Part shown: positions 7,131 through 15,673 of the stretch, one piece after another
How positions within the stretch are numbered: the stretch's first letter is position 1
Layout of the letters: each line of letters opens with the position of its first letter
Assembly: GCA_910588745.1 (NCBI GenBank)
Contig: CAJURK010000031.1
Coordinates: forward strand, 1-21,402
Reading direction: 5' to 3'
From: an uncultured Dorea sp.
GTDB taxonomy: Bacteria > Bacillota > Clostridia > Lachnospirales > Lachnospiraceae
Length of the DNA stretch: 21,402 bases
Translations under genes and position numbers: made by a program
Notes under the pieces: generated by a model
What the model was told of the DNA's origin: nothing
Seen by the model: the letters and a program-made list of their open reading frames with translations, nothing else
The model's database searches: none

Positions 7131-8042
7131 ATGATTTACACGGTTACTTTTAATCCGTCCCTTGACTACATCGTATCGGTGGAGGATTTTAAGCTCGGGC
7201 TTACCAACCGCACAGATTCCGAGCTGATGCTTCCGGGAGGAAAGGGGATTAACGTTTCAACGGTGCTGATGAATCTTGGTATCGAGAGTACGGCGCTGGG
7301 TTTTGTGGCTGGATTTACCGGTGATGAGATTGTGAGAAGATTGAAGGAGATGGGTGTGAAAACCGGATTTATCCGGATTGAGGAAGGCGTTTCACGAATC
7401 AACCTGAAGCTGAAATCCATTGACGGAACGGAGATTAACGGGATGGGACCGGATATCAGCGATGCAAAGGCGAAGGAACTGATGAGACGGCTTGACTGTT
7501 TGCAGCAGGGTGATGTGCTGTTCTTGTCGGGAAGTATTCCGGCAGCTATGCCGGACGACGCATACCAGAAGATTATGAAGCTGCTTGACGGGAGGGGCGT
7601 TCAGATTGTCGTGGACGCGACCAAAGAGCTGCTTTTGAACGTGCTGGAGTACCGCCCCTTCCTGATTAAGCCCAATAATCATGAGCTGGGCGAGATATTC
7701 GGAACGGAGCTTAAGACCAGGGAAGACGTGGTGCCTTATGGCAGGAGGCTTCAAGAGCGGGGAGCGGCGAACGTCCTGGTTTCCATGGCGGGAGAAGGGG
7801 CGGTGCTGATTGACGCGGACGGCGGAGTACATAGCGCGCCGGCGCCAAAGGGCAGACTGGTAAACGGCGTAGGAGCGGGGGATTCCATGGTAGCGGGCTT
7901 TATGGCGGGCTGGATGGAGAGACAGGATTATGAATACGCGTTCCATATGGGCGTATCGGCAGGAAGCGCAAGTGCATTTTCAGAGAATTTGGCAACAAAA
8001 GACGAGATTGAGGCAGTTTACCGTCAAGTGTCCCGGAAATAG
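7131..8042 (+). CDS. fruK: 1-phosphofructokinase
   Basis: The 303-residue protein belongs to the PfkB/ribokinase sugar-kinase family and phosphorylates fructose 1-phosphate to fructose 1,6-bisphosphate using ATP. Visible motifs are the substrate loop PGGKGINVS (35-43) and the C-terminal NGVGAGDSMVAGF with the catalytic base D251. The length fits the family. The ATG at 7131 follows AGGAGGG; an in-frame ATG at 7068 lies upstream of the proposed promoter and is rejected. It is first in the operon, 103 bp before the fructose PTS gene whose product it consumes. Tagatose-6-phosphate kinase (LacC) is a close relative, but the neighbouring PTS and DeoR regulator favour FruK. Confidence 0.92.
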   Translation: MIYTVTFNPSLDYIVSVEDFKLGLTNRTDSELMLPGGKGINVSTVLMNLGIESTALGFVAGFTGDEIVRRLKEMGVKTGFIRIEEGVSRINLKLKSIDGTEINGMGPDISDAKAKELMRRLDCLQQGDVLFLSGSIPAAMPDDAYQKIMKLLDGRGVQIVVDATKELLLNVLEYRPFLIKPNNHELGEIFGTELKTREDVVPYGRRLQERGAANVLVSMAGEGAVLIDADGGVHSAPAPKGRLVNGVGAGDSMVAGFMAGWMERQDYEYAFHMGVSAGSASAFSENLATKDEIEAVYRQVSRK

Positions 8043-8145
8043 GACCGGAGAGACGGAAGATTTCGGTATGACAGCGTTAGATGGAGCAGGGATAGAAGCA
8101 GCGAACAATTCAAGAAGGTAGAAAGAGAGCAAGGAGGACGAACAC

Positions 8146-10065
8146 ATGAGAATTACAGATTTACTGGACAAGAGAAGTATTTCTCTGGACGGAGCGCCGA
8201 AGAATAAGCAGGAGGCGCTGGATCAGGCAATCGCTCTGATGAAGGGCAGCGATAAGATTAACGACCAGGAGGCGTACCGTAAGCAGGTGTATAAGAGAGA
8301 AGAGGAAGGAACCACCGGTATCGGCATGGGTATCGCAATCCCTCACGGCAAGTGCGGCGCAGTGGACAGACCGGGACTTGCCGCTATGGTTATCAAAGAC
8401 GGCGTGGATTTTGATTCCCTTGACGGAGAGCCGGTTGACCTGCTGTTTCTGATCGCGGCGCCGGATACGGAGGATAACATCCATCTTGAGGTCTTAAGCA
8501 AGTTATCGATGATGTTGATGGACGACGATTTTACCCAGTCGCTGAAACATGCTTCTTCTGTGGATGAATTTATGGAGATTATCAATAAAGCGGACGAGGC
8601 GAGGCCGGATCTGAACGAGCAGTTTGGCGGAAGCGAACCGGAGCGGGCAGAAGAAAAACAGGTAAAGATTTTAGCCGTTACCGGATGCCCTACGGGAATT
8701 GCGCATACCTACATGGCGGCTGAGGGGATTGAAAAGGCCGCTAAGGCAAAGGGATGCTTTGTAAAGGTAGAGACCAGAGGTTCCGGCGGTGCGAAGAATG
8801 TGCTTACAGCGAAAGAAATTGAGGAAGCGGACGGCGTTATCGTCGCTGCGGATACCCAGGTTCCGATGGATCGGTTTGACGGGAAAAAAGTAATTGTCTG
8901 CCAGGTATCGGACGGAATCAGCAAGGCGGATCAGTTGGTTGACCGGGTGATACGGGGGGACGCGCCGGTATTTAAAAGTGAAAACGCGGCGGCTCAGACG
9001 GCGTCCGCCGGCGGCAAATCCGGAGGAGTAGGGCATCAGATTTATACGCAGCTTATGAACGGCGTATCCCATATGCTTCCATTCGTAGTGGGCGGCGGTA
9101 TTCTGATTGCGATCGCTTTCCTGATTGACGGATTCTGCGTAGATATGAACGCTCTTTCAGAAGCGGAGCGGGCAAATTTTGGTACGATTACTCCGATTGC
9201 GGCTTTGTTTAAGAATATTGGAGGCGTGGCGTTTGGTTTCATGCTTCCGGTGCTGGCAGGCTTTATCGCTATGGCGATCGGCGACAGACCGGCGCTTGCG
9301 GTTGGTTTTGTGGGAGGCATGATGGCGGCAAGCGGAAGTTCCGGCTTCCTTGGGGCTCTTGTGGCAGGCTTTGCCGCAGGGTACATTATCAAGGCGTTGA
9401 TTGCGGTATGCGGAAAGCTTCCGGACGCGCTGGAAAAAATAGCTCCCGTTCTCCTCTATCCATTGTTCGGTATTCTGATTATGGGACTTTTGATGACCTT
9501 TGTTGTAGAGCCGGTGATGGGCGCGGTTAACGGAGCCATGAATAACGGACTGATGAGCATGAGCGGCTCAAGCAAGGTGATTTTAGGAATGGTTCTTGGC
9601 GGAATGATGGCAATCGATATGGGAGGCCCGTTCAATAAGGCGGCGTATGTATTCGGTACGGCGGCAATAGCGGCAGGAAATTATGATATCATGGCGGCTG
9701 TTATGATCGGCGGTATGGTTCCTCCATGCGGAATCGCGCTTGCAACCCTGCTGTTTAAGAACAAATTTACCAAGGCAGAAAGAGAATCCGGGCCGACCAA
9801 CTTTATCATGGGACTTGCATTTATCACAGAGGGTGCGATTCCATTTGCGGCGGCAGACCCCATCCATGTACTTCCTTCCTGCGTGGCAGGCTCGGCTGCT
9901 GCAGGCGCCTTATCCATGGCTTTCGGATGTACCCTGATGGCGCCTCACGGCGGAATCTTCGTATTCCCGGTAGTTGGAAACGCGCTGATGTACGTGATTG
10001 CGCTGATTGTTGGAACAATCATAAGCGCGGCGCTTTTGGGAGCGCTTAAGAAAAAAGCGGTTTAA
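8146..10065 (+). CDS. fruA: PTS fructose transporter subunit EIIABC
   Basis: The 639-residue protein fuses three PTS modules. The EIIA domain (about 1-150) has its phospho-histidine in IPHGKC (H67). The EIIB domain (about 172-270) has its phospho-cysteine in VTGCPTGIAHTYMA (C181). The membrane EIIC domain (about 295-635) has the multiple hydrophobic segments of the fructose family, with GDRPALAVGFVGG and the EGAIPFAA segment. It imports fructose and delivers it as fructose 1-phosphate to FruK. The ATG follows AAGGAGG. The product is confidently a fructose-family EII; a mannose or 2-O-mannosyl-glycerate specificity within the same family is less likely given fruK next door. Confidence 0.95.
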   Translation: MRITDLLDKRSISLDGAPKNKQEALDQAIALMKGSDKINDQEAYRKQVYKREEEGTTGIGMGIAIPHGKCGAVDRPGLAAMVIKDGVDFDSLDGEPVDLLFLIAAPDTEDNIHLEVLSKLSMMLMDDDFTQSLKHASSVDEFMEIINKADEARPDLNEQFGGSEPERAEEKQVKILAVTGCPTGIAHTYMAAEGIEKAAKAKGCFVKVETRGSGGAKNVLTAKEIEEADGVIVAADTQVPMDRFDGKKVIVCQVSDGISKADQLVDRVIRGDAPVFKSENAAAQTASAGGKSGGVGHQIYTQLMNGVSHMLPFVVGGGILIAIAFLIDGFCVDMNALSEAERANFGTITPIAALFKNIGGVAFGFMLPVLAGFIAMAIGDRPALAVGFVGGMMAASGSSGFLGALVAGFAAGYIIKALIAVCGKLPDALEKIAPVLLYPLFGILIMGLLMTFVVEPVMGAVNGAMNNGLMSMSGSSKVILGMVLGGMMAIDMGGPFNKAAYVFGTAAIAAGNYDIMAAVMIGGMVPPCGIALATLLFKNKFTKAERESGPTNFIMGLAFITEGAIPFAAADPIHVLPSCVAGSAAAGALSMAFGCTLMAPHGGIFVFPVVGNALMYVIALIVGTIISAALLGALKKKAV

Positions 10066-10134
10066 ACCGGGGATTGACCGGGCGGGAGCCGACGGCCTTA
10101 TCGGCATAGGCCGAGGGTATTCATAGAAAATGTA

Positions 10135-10200
10135 AAAAACTTACGCCTGTTAAGCGTCCGCTTTGGCAATGAGGACGGAGCTTGACGGGCGTAAGTTTTT
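10135..10200 (+). terminator. Long intrinsic terminator after fruA
   Basis: A stem of about 20 bp, running inward from AAAAACTTACGCC and GGGCGTAAGTTTTT with a few G-T pairs, ends in a T-run. It lies 70 bp after the fruA stop and separates fruKA from the regulator gene. The A-run on the left arm means it could work in both directions. Confidence 0.85.
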
Positions 10201-10219
10201 CTGCCGAAACAGCTTGCTC

Positions 10220-10248
10220 TTGACTGTGAAAAGAGGATGGGGTATGCT
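10220..10248 (+). promoter_or_regulatory. Promoter of the DeoR regulator gene
   Basis: TTGACT (10220-10225), a 17-bp spacer and TATGCT (10243-10248) lie just after the fruA terminator, giving the regulator a promoter of its own with a leader of about 50 nt. Confidence 0.6.
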
Positions 10249-10302
10249 ACACATAGCTGCTGAAATGACAGAAATTTAGTTAGATTTGAGGACTGACGGA
10301 AT

Positions 10303-11049
10303 ATGCTTACAGAACAGAGATATGAATTGATATTACGGTTGTTGGAGGATAAGAAGAGCATTACGGTAAATGAGGTGCGGGATCTGCTCCAGATTTCCGA
10401 ATCTACGGTGCGGAGAGACATTACGGCTTTGGATAAGGCGGGGAAACTTACGAAAGTATTCGGCGGTGCGGTTTTGAAGAATTACCATACATTTACTATA
10501 CAGGAACCGACGGTTGCCCAGAAGAAAGAGCTGAATTTGGAGGAGAAGAGAAGGATCGCCAAATACGCCGTTTCGCTGGTGGAGCCGAATGGTTTTATCT
10601 ATCTGGATGCAGGAACGACCACGGGGTGCATGTTGGATTATCTGGTGGATTCCAGCGTGACTTATGTGACGAACGGAGTGTCCCATGCACAGAGGCTGGT
10701 GAAGAAAGGTATGAAGGTTATTCTCCTAGGGGGGGAACTCAAGGCTACGACAGAGGCCGTGATCGGAAGCCAGGCCGTGCAGATCCTTATGAACTACCAT
10801 TTTTCAAAGGGGTTCTTCGGCGCTAATGGAATTACAAAGAAAGCGGGATTCACCACGCCGGATATCAATGAAGCCGCCGTAAAGAGCATGGCGATGGAAC
10901 AGTGCGAGACCTGCTATGTGGTGGCGGATTCGTCTAAGTTCGACACGGTGGGTTCCGTCAGTTTTTCTACGTTTTATAAAGGTACGATCCTGACGGATAA
11001 GATTGTAAAGGGGTATGAGGAGCAGAAACATATTATAGCCGTACCGTAG
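10303..11049 (+). CDS. fruR: DeoR/GlpR-family transcriptional regulator, probable fructose repressor
   Basis: The 248-residue protein has the DeoR winged helix at residues 1-57 (QRYELILRLLEDKKSITVNEV, then SESTVRRDITALDKAGKL and FGGAVL). The rest is a DeoRC ISOCOT-type sugar-phosphate sensor domain with the DAGTTT motif around residue 100. In Firmicutes such proteins next to fruKA repress the operon and respond to fructose 1-phosphate; that is family knowledge plus context. Translation starts at ATG with a weak GAGG about 12 nt upstream. It lies downstream of fruKA, behind a terminator and with its own promoter, rather than leading the operon as is common. Confidence 0.88.
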   Translation: MLTEQRYELILRLLEDKKSITVNEVRDLLQISESTVRRDITALDKAGKLTKVFGGAVLKNYHTFTIQEPTVAQKKELNLEEKRRIAKYAVSLVEPNGFIYLDAGTTTGCMLDYLVDSSVTYVTNGVSHAQRLVKKGMKVILLGGELKATTEAVIGSQAVQILMNYHFSKGFFGANGITKKAGFTTPDINEAAVKSMAMEQCETCYVVADSSKFDTVGSVSFSTFYKGTILTDKIVKGYEEQKHIIAVP

Positions 11050-11070
11050 GAGGTTCGGCCCGGGATATTC

Positions 11071-11106
11071 AAAGCCGCGCAGAAATTCTTGGAGCGGCTT
11101 TTTTTT
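11071..11106 (+). terminator. Intrinsic terminator after fruR
   Basis: AAGCCGC (11072-11078) and GCGGCTT (11094-11100) form a 7-bp stem with a 15-nt loop, followed by eight or more T. It lies about 20 bp past the regulator stop. Confidence 0.8.
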
Positions 11107-11198
11107 CCTCTTTTCTGCTTTGGTTTTTGTAATCATATCATAGGACTGGCGGAAACATGCGCAGCTGCACCTTTTTGCCGCATAGGGCGCCGTGTGCA

Positions 11199-11230
11199 AT
11201 AAAAAAGGATTTCCAAATCAGGAAATCCTT
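11199..11230 (-). terminator. Intrinsic terminator of the tRNA-Gly transcript
   Basis: On the minus strand AAGGATTTCC and GGAAATCCTT form a perfect 10-bp stem with a 6-nt loop, followed by TTTTTTATT. It begins 9 nt beyond the tRNA 3' end. Confidence 0.85.
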
Positions 11231-11238
11231 CTGTTAAG

Positions 11239-11311
11239 AGCGACAGACGGGGTTCGAACCCGCGACCCCAACCTTGGCAAGGTTGTACTCTACCAACTGA
11301 GCCACTGTCGC
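11239..11311 (-). tRNA. tRNA-Gly, anticodon GCC
   Basis: On the minus strand the acceptor arm GCGACAG pairs with CTGTCGC. The D arm TGGCTCAGTTGGTAGAGTA, the anticodon stem-loop CAACC-TTGCCAA-GGTTG (anticodon GCC) and the T arm with GGTTCGAACCC are all intact. The discriminator base is T at 11239, as usual for bacterial tRNA-Gly, and no CCA is encoded, so CCA must be added enzymatically. It is a monocistronic unit with its own promoter and terminator. Confidence 0.97.
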
Positions 11312-11320
11312 AAATCTTTT

Positions 11321-11338
11321 ATTGTTCCTCAGAACAAT
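11321..11338 (-). other. Leader hairpin upstream of tRNA-Gly
   Basis: ATTGTTC-CTCA-GAACAAT forms a 7-bp stem between the tRNA promoter and the mature 5' end. It would be part of the 5' leader removed by RNase P; any function beyond that is unknown. Confidence 0.45.
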
Positions 11339-11342
11339 ATTT

Positions 11343-11371
11343 ACTATACTACACAGAAAAAAGAAAGTCAA
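11343..11371 (-). promoter_or_regulatory. Promoter of tRNA-Gly
   Basis: On the minus strand TTGACT (11366-11371), a 17-bp spacer and TATAGT (11343-11348) give a strong sigma-A promoter about 25-30 bp upstream of the mature tRNA end. Confidence 0.75.
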
Positions 11372-11502
11372 CACTTTTTTTGAAAAAATTTTAATGGGCG
11401 AATTTTACCGGTTCAAGAGCCGCGGTTCAAGGCTTAGGGCAGGCGCGCCCGAATATGATAATTTTAGACGGATTTGCAAATATTGCTGTGAATCATAATG
11501 GG

Positions 11503-11520
11503 ATGTGCTATAATGCACAT
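11503..11520 (+). promoter_or_regulatory. Extended -10 promoter inside a perfect dyad
   Basis: ATGTGCTATAATGCACAT is a perfect 6-bp inverted repeat whose 6-bp centre is a consensus TATAAT, preceded by the extended -10 TG (TGCTATAAT, 11506-11514). A protein binding the dyad would directly cover the -10 box. It lies about 57 bp upstream of the MBL-hydrolase start. No strong -35 is present at the usual spacing (TTGCTG is 20 bp away), which fits an extended -10 promoter. Confidence 0.55.
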
Positions 11521-11576
11521 GTTACTTGCTTTGGATGAGGAACGGCAATTGGAGAGACGGATGAGGAGGGATTGCG

Positions 11577-12299
11577 ATGAAACTTCAGATCTATCATACG
11601 GTAAATGCGGGCCTGTATCTCTGGAATGGGAAGACCGGACTTTTGATCGATGGACTGCATACCGGAAAGGAGGCGGGATTTTCCGATACTCCTGAGAGAT
11701 ATATCCGGATGATGGAAGAGCGGAAGGGATTTTTTGGACAGACAAACGACCTGTTGTTTACGCATACCCATAGAGATCACTATGATAAGGGATTGACAGA
11801 AAAATTTTTGGAGAAAAACCCGGACAGTTTTATTTACGGACCGGGACTTGACAGGAATAGGGTTCAGTCAGTACTATTAGAAAAGGGCGTTTTTGAAGCA
11901 CGTTTAAGAGACTACATAATTTATGCCTTTGAGACGCGGCATGATGGGAAGGATTACGCGTGGGTACCCCATTACTCTTATCTGATTCAGGCAGGAGAGC
12001 AGCGGCTGTGGATCAGCGGGGACGCCGCGCTTACGCCGTTTCTTGCGGAGCAGGTGAAGGCGCTGTGCGGCGGCGCGGGATGTTACGCGGCGTTTGTGAT
12101 GGTTTATCAGCCGGGAAGCCGGTCAGGAAGGAAATTTTTACAAAGCCTGCTGCCGGAGAATATTTACCTCTATCATTTGCCTTATCAAGAAGAGGACGGA
12201 TTTCATTATTATCGCATGGCAGAGACTGTGACGGACAAATGCAGAAAAGAGGGTATCCTGATAAAGAGGCTTCGCAAAGACAGCTTTATCGAGGAATAA
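11577..12299 (+). CDS. MBL-fold metallohydrolase
   Basis: The 240-residue protein has the metal-binding motif FTHTHRDHYD (H63, H65, D67, H68) and later SGDA and YHLPYQEED segments that fit the rest of a metallo-beta-lactamase fold. It differs clearly from the MBL protein at 907-1659 and has shorter family motifs, so it is probably from another subgroup. It begins at ATG behind AGGAGGG. It heads a plus-strand run (MBL, FNT-like protein, homoserine dehydrogenase, MATE, TetR) that has no terminator between genes, though the first gap is 79 bp. No signal peptide is seen. The substrate cannot be assigned. Confidence 0.82.
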   Translation: MKLQIYHTVNAGLYLWNGKTGLLIDGLHTGKEAGFSDTPERYIRMMEERKGFFGQTNDLLFTHTHRDHYDKGLTEKFLEKNPDSFIYGPGLDRNRVQSVLLEKGVFEARLRDYIIYAFETRHDGKDYAWVPHYSYLIQAGEQRLWISGDAALTPFLAEQVKALCGGAGCYAAFVMVYQPGSRSGRKFLQSLLPENIYLYHLPYQEEDGFHYYRMAETVTDKCRKEGILIKRLRKDSFIEE

Positions 12300-12378
12300 C
12301 GCTGCTTTTGGCCTGATAAAGGATCAGCCGTGCTTATGCGGGGAATGAAAGCAGAAAGTACGAAAGAGAGGATTTCAT

Positions 12379-12948
12379 TTGAAAACAATTATCAGACATT
12401 CTATTTTAAGTGGATTTTTAGTTGGCTTAGGCGTGATGGTCAATACCATTGCCGATAACCGGTATATGGGAGCGATGCTGTTTTCCCTGGCTCTTTTGGT
12501 GATTATTGAGTGCGGGCTGCAGCTTTATACGGGGAAGATCGGTTTTGTAAAGACGGTACCCGCTCAGAACCTTGCGGTAATGCTTGCGGGAAATCTGCTC
12601 GGCTCGACCATACCTATGCTGATGATTGCCACCCAGAGGCCGGAAGTCTTAGAAGGTATGCGGGGAGCGGCGGAGAAGAAATTTTCGAATACCGTTTTGG
12701 CATTGTTTTTCTATGGGTGTCTTTGCGGCGCGCTGATGTTTATTGCGGTGTACTGTAAGAAAATGCTGATTACCGTATTTTGCATTATGGTTTTTATTAT
12801 ATCGGGTTATGAACACTGTATTGCGGACTTTCCGTACTTGCTCTTGAATTTCAGCGTGGTAAACGTACTGAAATATGTGGTAATTATTGCCGGCAATTCG
12901 GCAGGGTCGATCGCGGTACATTTTTTCATGAAGAAGGACGAGGTATAG
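12379..12948 (+). CDS. Compact formate/nitrite-transporter (FNT) family protein
   Basis: This 189-residue, six-segment membrane protein resembles the FNT family, which forms pentameric channels for formate, nitrite, hydrosulfide or lactate. Matches to the family pattern are AMLFSLAL...LYTGK (usually LFTGN), NLLGS, ISGYEHCIAD (usually GFEHSIAN, holding the channel histidine) and the final AGNSAGS (usually GNIVGG). All core elements are present, but loops are short; typical members have about 250-280 residues. The start is TTG at 12379 behind AGAGAGGA; the first internal ATG would cut into the first membrane segment. It lies 18 bp before the homoserine dehydrogenase gene. Family membership is likely; the transported ion is unknown. 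Confidence 0.72.
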   Translation: MKTIIRHSILSGFLVGLGVMVNTIADNRYMGAMLFSLALLVIIECGLQLYTGKIGFVKTVPAQNLAVMLAGNLLGSTIPMLMIATQRPEVLEGMRGAAEKKFSNTVLALFFYGCLCGALMFIAVYCKKMLITVFCIMVFIISGYEHCIADFPYLLLNFSVVNVLKYVVIIAGNSAGSIAVHFFMKKDEV

Positions 12949-12966
12949 AAGCAGGGAGGTAGAAAG

Positions 12967-14244
12967 ATGAAAACGGTGAAAGTGGGGCTTCTTGGGCTGG
13001 GAACAGTCGGGGGAGGCGTGTATAAGCTGTTAGAAAGACAGAAAGAAGAGATGGCGGATAAGGCCGGCGCGCATGTGGAGATTGCAGGAATCCTGGTGCA
13101 TAATCTGAACAAAAAACGGGAGGGAGTCGATGAGACGCTTTTTACGGACCGGTGGGAGGATCTGCTTGGAAATGAAGAGATTGAGATTATCATTGAGGTG
13201 ATGGGAGGCATTGAACCGGCGAGAACGATGATCGGCGAGGCGCTTCGGGCCGGCAAGAATGTGGTTACGGCGAACAAAGATCTTCTCGCGGCGCACGGCG
13301 AGGAACTCCTTGCCATTGCAGAGGAGAAGAGCGCAGACCTGCTGTTCGAGGCGGCGGTAGCCGGCGGGATTCCGATTATGCGACCCTTAAGGCAATGCCT
13401 GGCAGGCAATGAGATTTCGGAGGTAATGGGAATTGTAAACGGAACCACCAATTATATTCTGACCAAGATGTTTGAGCAGGGGATGGGCTTTGAGGAAGCA
13501 CTTGCGAAGGCAACGGAGCTTGGATATGCGGAAGCGGATCCTACGGCGGATATTGAAGGGCTTGACGCGGGGAGGAAGGTAGCGATTATGGCTTCTTCCG
13601 CATTTCACAGCCGGGTGGTATTTGACGACGTGCATGTGGAAGGTATCACGAAAATTACGGCGCAGGATATTAAGTATGCCAAAGAATTTGACAGCGTAAT
13701 CAAGTTGATTGGAATTGCCAGAAACACGCCGGAGGGCGTGGAGGCCTGCGTGTACCCTATGCTGCTTTCCGAAGAGCATCCGCTGGCATCCGTGAGGAAT
13801 TCCTTTAACGGAGTCTTCGTACATGGGGACGCGGTAGACGACGTGATGTTCTATGGAAGGGGCGCCGGGGAGTTCCCTACAGCCAGCGCGGTAATGGGCG
13901 ATGTAATCGACGTGGTAAGAAATATTGTGTGCGGCTGCACCGGACGGATTACCTGCACCTGCTACCGGGATACGCCGGTAAAGAAATTTGACGATATCAG
14001 GAATAAATTTTTCCTGCGGATGCAGGTAGATAACCAGCCGGGCGTACTGGCGTCCATTGCCAGCGTATTCGGCGCGCACAAGGTAAGTATTAATAAGGTA
14101 GTGCAAAAGATTGTTACCGACGGAATTGCGGAGCTTGTAATTGTTACCGACGCGGTAAAGGAATATCATATGCAGAATGCGCTGGATCATTTGCTGTGTA
14201 TGAAAACGGTAAAGGAGATTAGCAGTGTCATCAGAGAATATTAG
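12967..14244 (+). CDS. hom: Homoserine dehydrogenase
   Basis: The 425-residue enzyme reduces aspartate semialdehyde to homoserine with NAD(P)H, the branch to threonine and methionine. It has the Rossmann motif GLGTVGGGV (10-18), the TANKDLLA motif with K104, a VNGTTNYIL segment, and the homoserine dehydrogenase signature around ELGYAEADPTADIEGLDAGRK. A C-terminal ACT domain starts near residue 350 (FLRMQVDNQPGVLASIA), so feedback control by threonine is likely. Length and layout match the Bacillus-type Hom. The ATG follows GGGAGGT. Its last 20 bp overlap the start of the MATE gene. Confidence 0.96.
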   Translation: MKTVKVGLLGLGTVGGGVYKLLERQKEEMADKAGAHVEIAGILVHNLNKKREGVDETLFTDRWEDLLGNEEIEIIIEVMGGIEPARTMIGEALRAGKNVVTANKDLLAAHGEELLAIAEEKSADLLFEAAVAGGIPIMRPLRQCLAGNEISEVMGIVNGTTNYILTKMFEQGMGFEEALAKATELGYAEADPTADIEGLDAGRKVAIMASSAFHSRVVFDDVHVEGITKITAQDIKYAKEFDSVIKLIGIARNTPEGVEACVYPMLLSEEHPLASVRNSFNGVFVHGDAVDDVMFYGRGAGEFPTASAVMGDVIDVVRNIVCGCTGRITCTCYRDTPVKKFDDIRNKFFLRMQVDNQPGVLASIASVFGAHKVSINKVVQKIVTDGIAELVIVTDAVKEYHMQNALDHLLCMKTVKEISSVIREY

Positions 14245-15637
14245 CCGGAACAATCCCCTTGCGGCGGAGAAAATCAGCAGACTGATTGCAAAGTTTGCCA
14301 TTCCGGCGATTATTAGTATGCTGGTAAATTCCTTGTATAATATTGTAGACCAGATTTTTATCGGACAGGGCGTAGGTATGTTGGGAAACGCGGCGACGAA
14401 TATTGCGTTTCCTATATCCATTATCTGTACGGCCACAGCGCTTTTGTTGGGAATCGGAAGCGCTTCCAATTATAATCTGGAATCCGGCGCGGGATGTCCG
14501 GAAAAAGCGGCGCAGATTGCGGGGACAGGACTTTCCATGCTGGTTATCTGCGGGACTTTGATTGGCGCGGCAGTGCTGGTGTTTCTGGATCCGCTGCTGT
14601 ATGTGTTCGGCGTGACGCCGGATATTCTTCCTTTTGCCAGAGACTATACGGGTATTACCGCTTTTGGGATTCCTTTTCTAATTCTGACTACCGGAGGGAA
14701 TCACCTGATCAGGGCAGACAGGAGTCCTACCTATTCGATGGCCTGCGTGCTGACCGGAGCGATTATCAATACGATTCTTGACCCATTGTTTATCTTTGAA
14801 TTTCATTGGGGGATAAAGGGGGCGGCTGCCGCGACAATTATCGGTCAGATCATATCGGGAATCCTGGTAATCTATTATTTTATAAAGAAGCGGAATATGG
14901 ATTTGACCATATCCATGCTGCGACCGGGGGCAGAGCATATAAAAGCGATTTCATCTTTAGGGATGGCTTCTTGTATCAATCAGATTGCTATGGCGGCTGT
15001 GCAGATTACCATGAATAATACGCTTAAGCATTACGGGGCTCAGTCTGTGTACGGCGCGGATATTCCCCTTGCCTGCGTAGGAGTGATTTCCAAGGTAAAT
15101 ATGGTGTTTATGGCTATCTGCATCGGTATTTCCCAGGGATGTCAGCCAATCTGGGGATTTAATTACGGGGCAAAAAATTACGCGAGAGTGAGAGAAACCT
15201 ATCGGAAGGCGTTTGCTGTCTGCATGACGGTGGGAGCGGTCTGTTTCCTTTGTTTTCAACTGTTCCCAAGGCAGATCGTCAGTATTTTCGGTACGGGGAG
15301 CGAGGAATATTTTCATTTTGCGGAGCGGTATTTTAAGATATTCATGTTTCTGACATTCTTAAATGGAGTCCAACCCATGTCGTCCGGATTCTTTACGTCT
15401 ATCGGCAAGGCGAAGCTTGGGATTGCAGTGTCGCTGACAAGGCAGGTAATCTTTTTGCTTCCGCTGATTCTTATCTTCCCGCTGTTCATGGGGATTGACG
15501 GAGTGATGTACGCGGGGCCGATTGCCGACGGGGCGGCTGCGCTTGTGGCGGTGGCGTTAGCCCTATATCAGATAAGGGATATGAGGAACAAAAGTATTGC
15601 GAACAGGGGTGAAGTAGTGTATAATTTGAACGAGTAA
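14225..15637 (+). CDS. MATE family efflux transporter
   Basis: The 470-residue protein has about 12 membrane segments and the two-bundle MATE layout, with NSLYNIVDQIFIGQGVG in the first half, PTYSMACVLTGAIIN in the middle, and GCQPIWGFNYGAK and FTSIGKAKLG in the second half. It probably exports cationic drugs or metabolites using a Na+ or H+ gradient. The start is GTG at 14225 with AAAGGAG about 9 nt upstream; this lies inside the last codons of homoserine dehydrogenase, so translation of the two is likely coupled. The TetR gene 36 bp downstream is the likely regulator. Confidence 0.92.
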   Translation: MSSENISRNNPLAAEKISRLIAKFAIPAIISMLVNSLYNIVDQIFIGQGVGMLGNAATNIAFPISIICTATALLLGIGSASNYNLESGAGCPEKAAQIAGTGLSMLVICGTLIGAAVLVFLDPLLYVFGVTPDILPFARDYTGITAFGIPFLILTTGGNHLIRADRSPTYSMACVLTGAIINTILDPLFIFEFHWGIKGAAAATIIGQIISGILVIYYFIKKRNMDLTISMLRPGAEHIKAISSLGMASCINQIAMAAVQITMNNTLKHYGAQSVYGADIPLACVGVISKVNMVFMAICIGISQGCQPIWGFNYGAKNYARVRETYRKAFAVCMTVGAVCFLCFQLFPRQIVSIFGTGSEEYFHFAERYFKIFMFLTFLNGVQPMSSGFFTSIGKAKLGIAVSLTRQVIFLLPLILIFPLFMGIDGVMYAGPIADGAAALVAVALALYQIRDMRNKSIANRGEVVYNLNE

Positions 15638-15673
15638 ATAAAAAACGGTTATTTTTGAGAGAAGTGAGCGCGA

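Noticed and set aside
11201..11400. Possible integration site (att) at the tRNA-Gly gene
   Set aside because: No integrase, no duplicated tRNA 3' end and no composition change on either side were seen.
13387..14469. Long minus-strand reading frame of 360 codons opposite hom and the MATE gene
   Set aside because: It is the mirror of well-supported plus-strand genes, shows no family motif, and has biased composition typical of antisense shadows.
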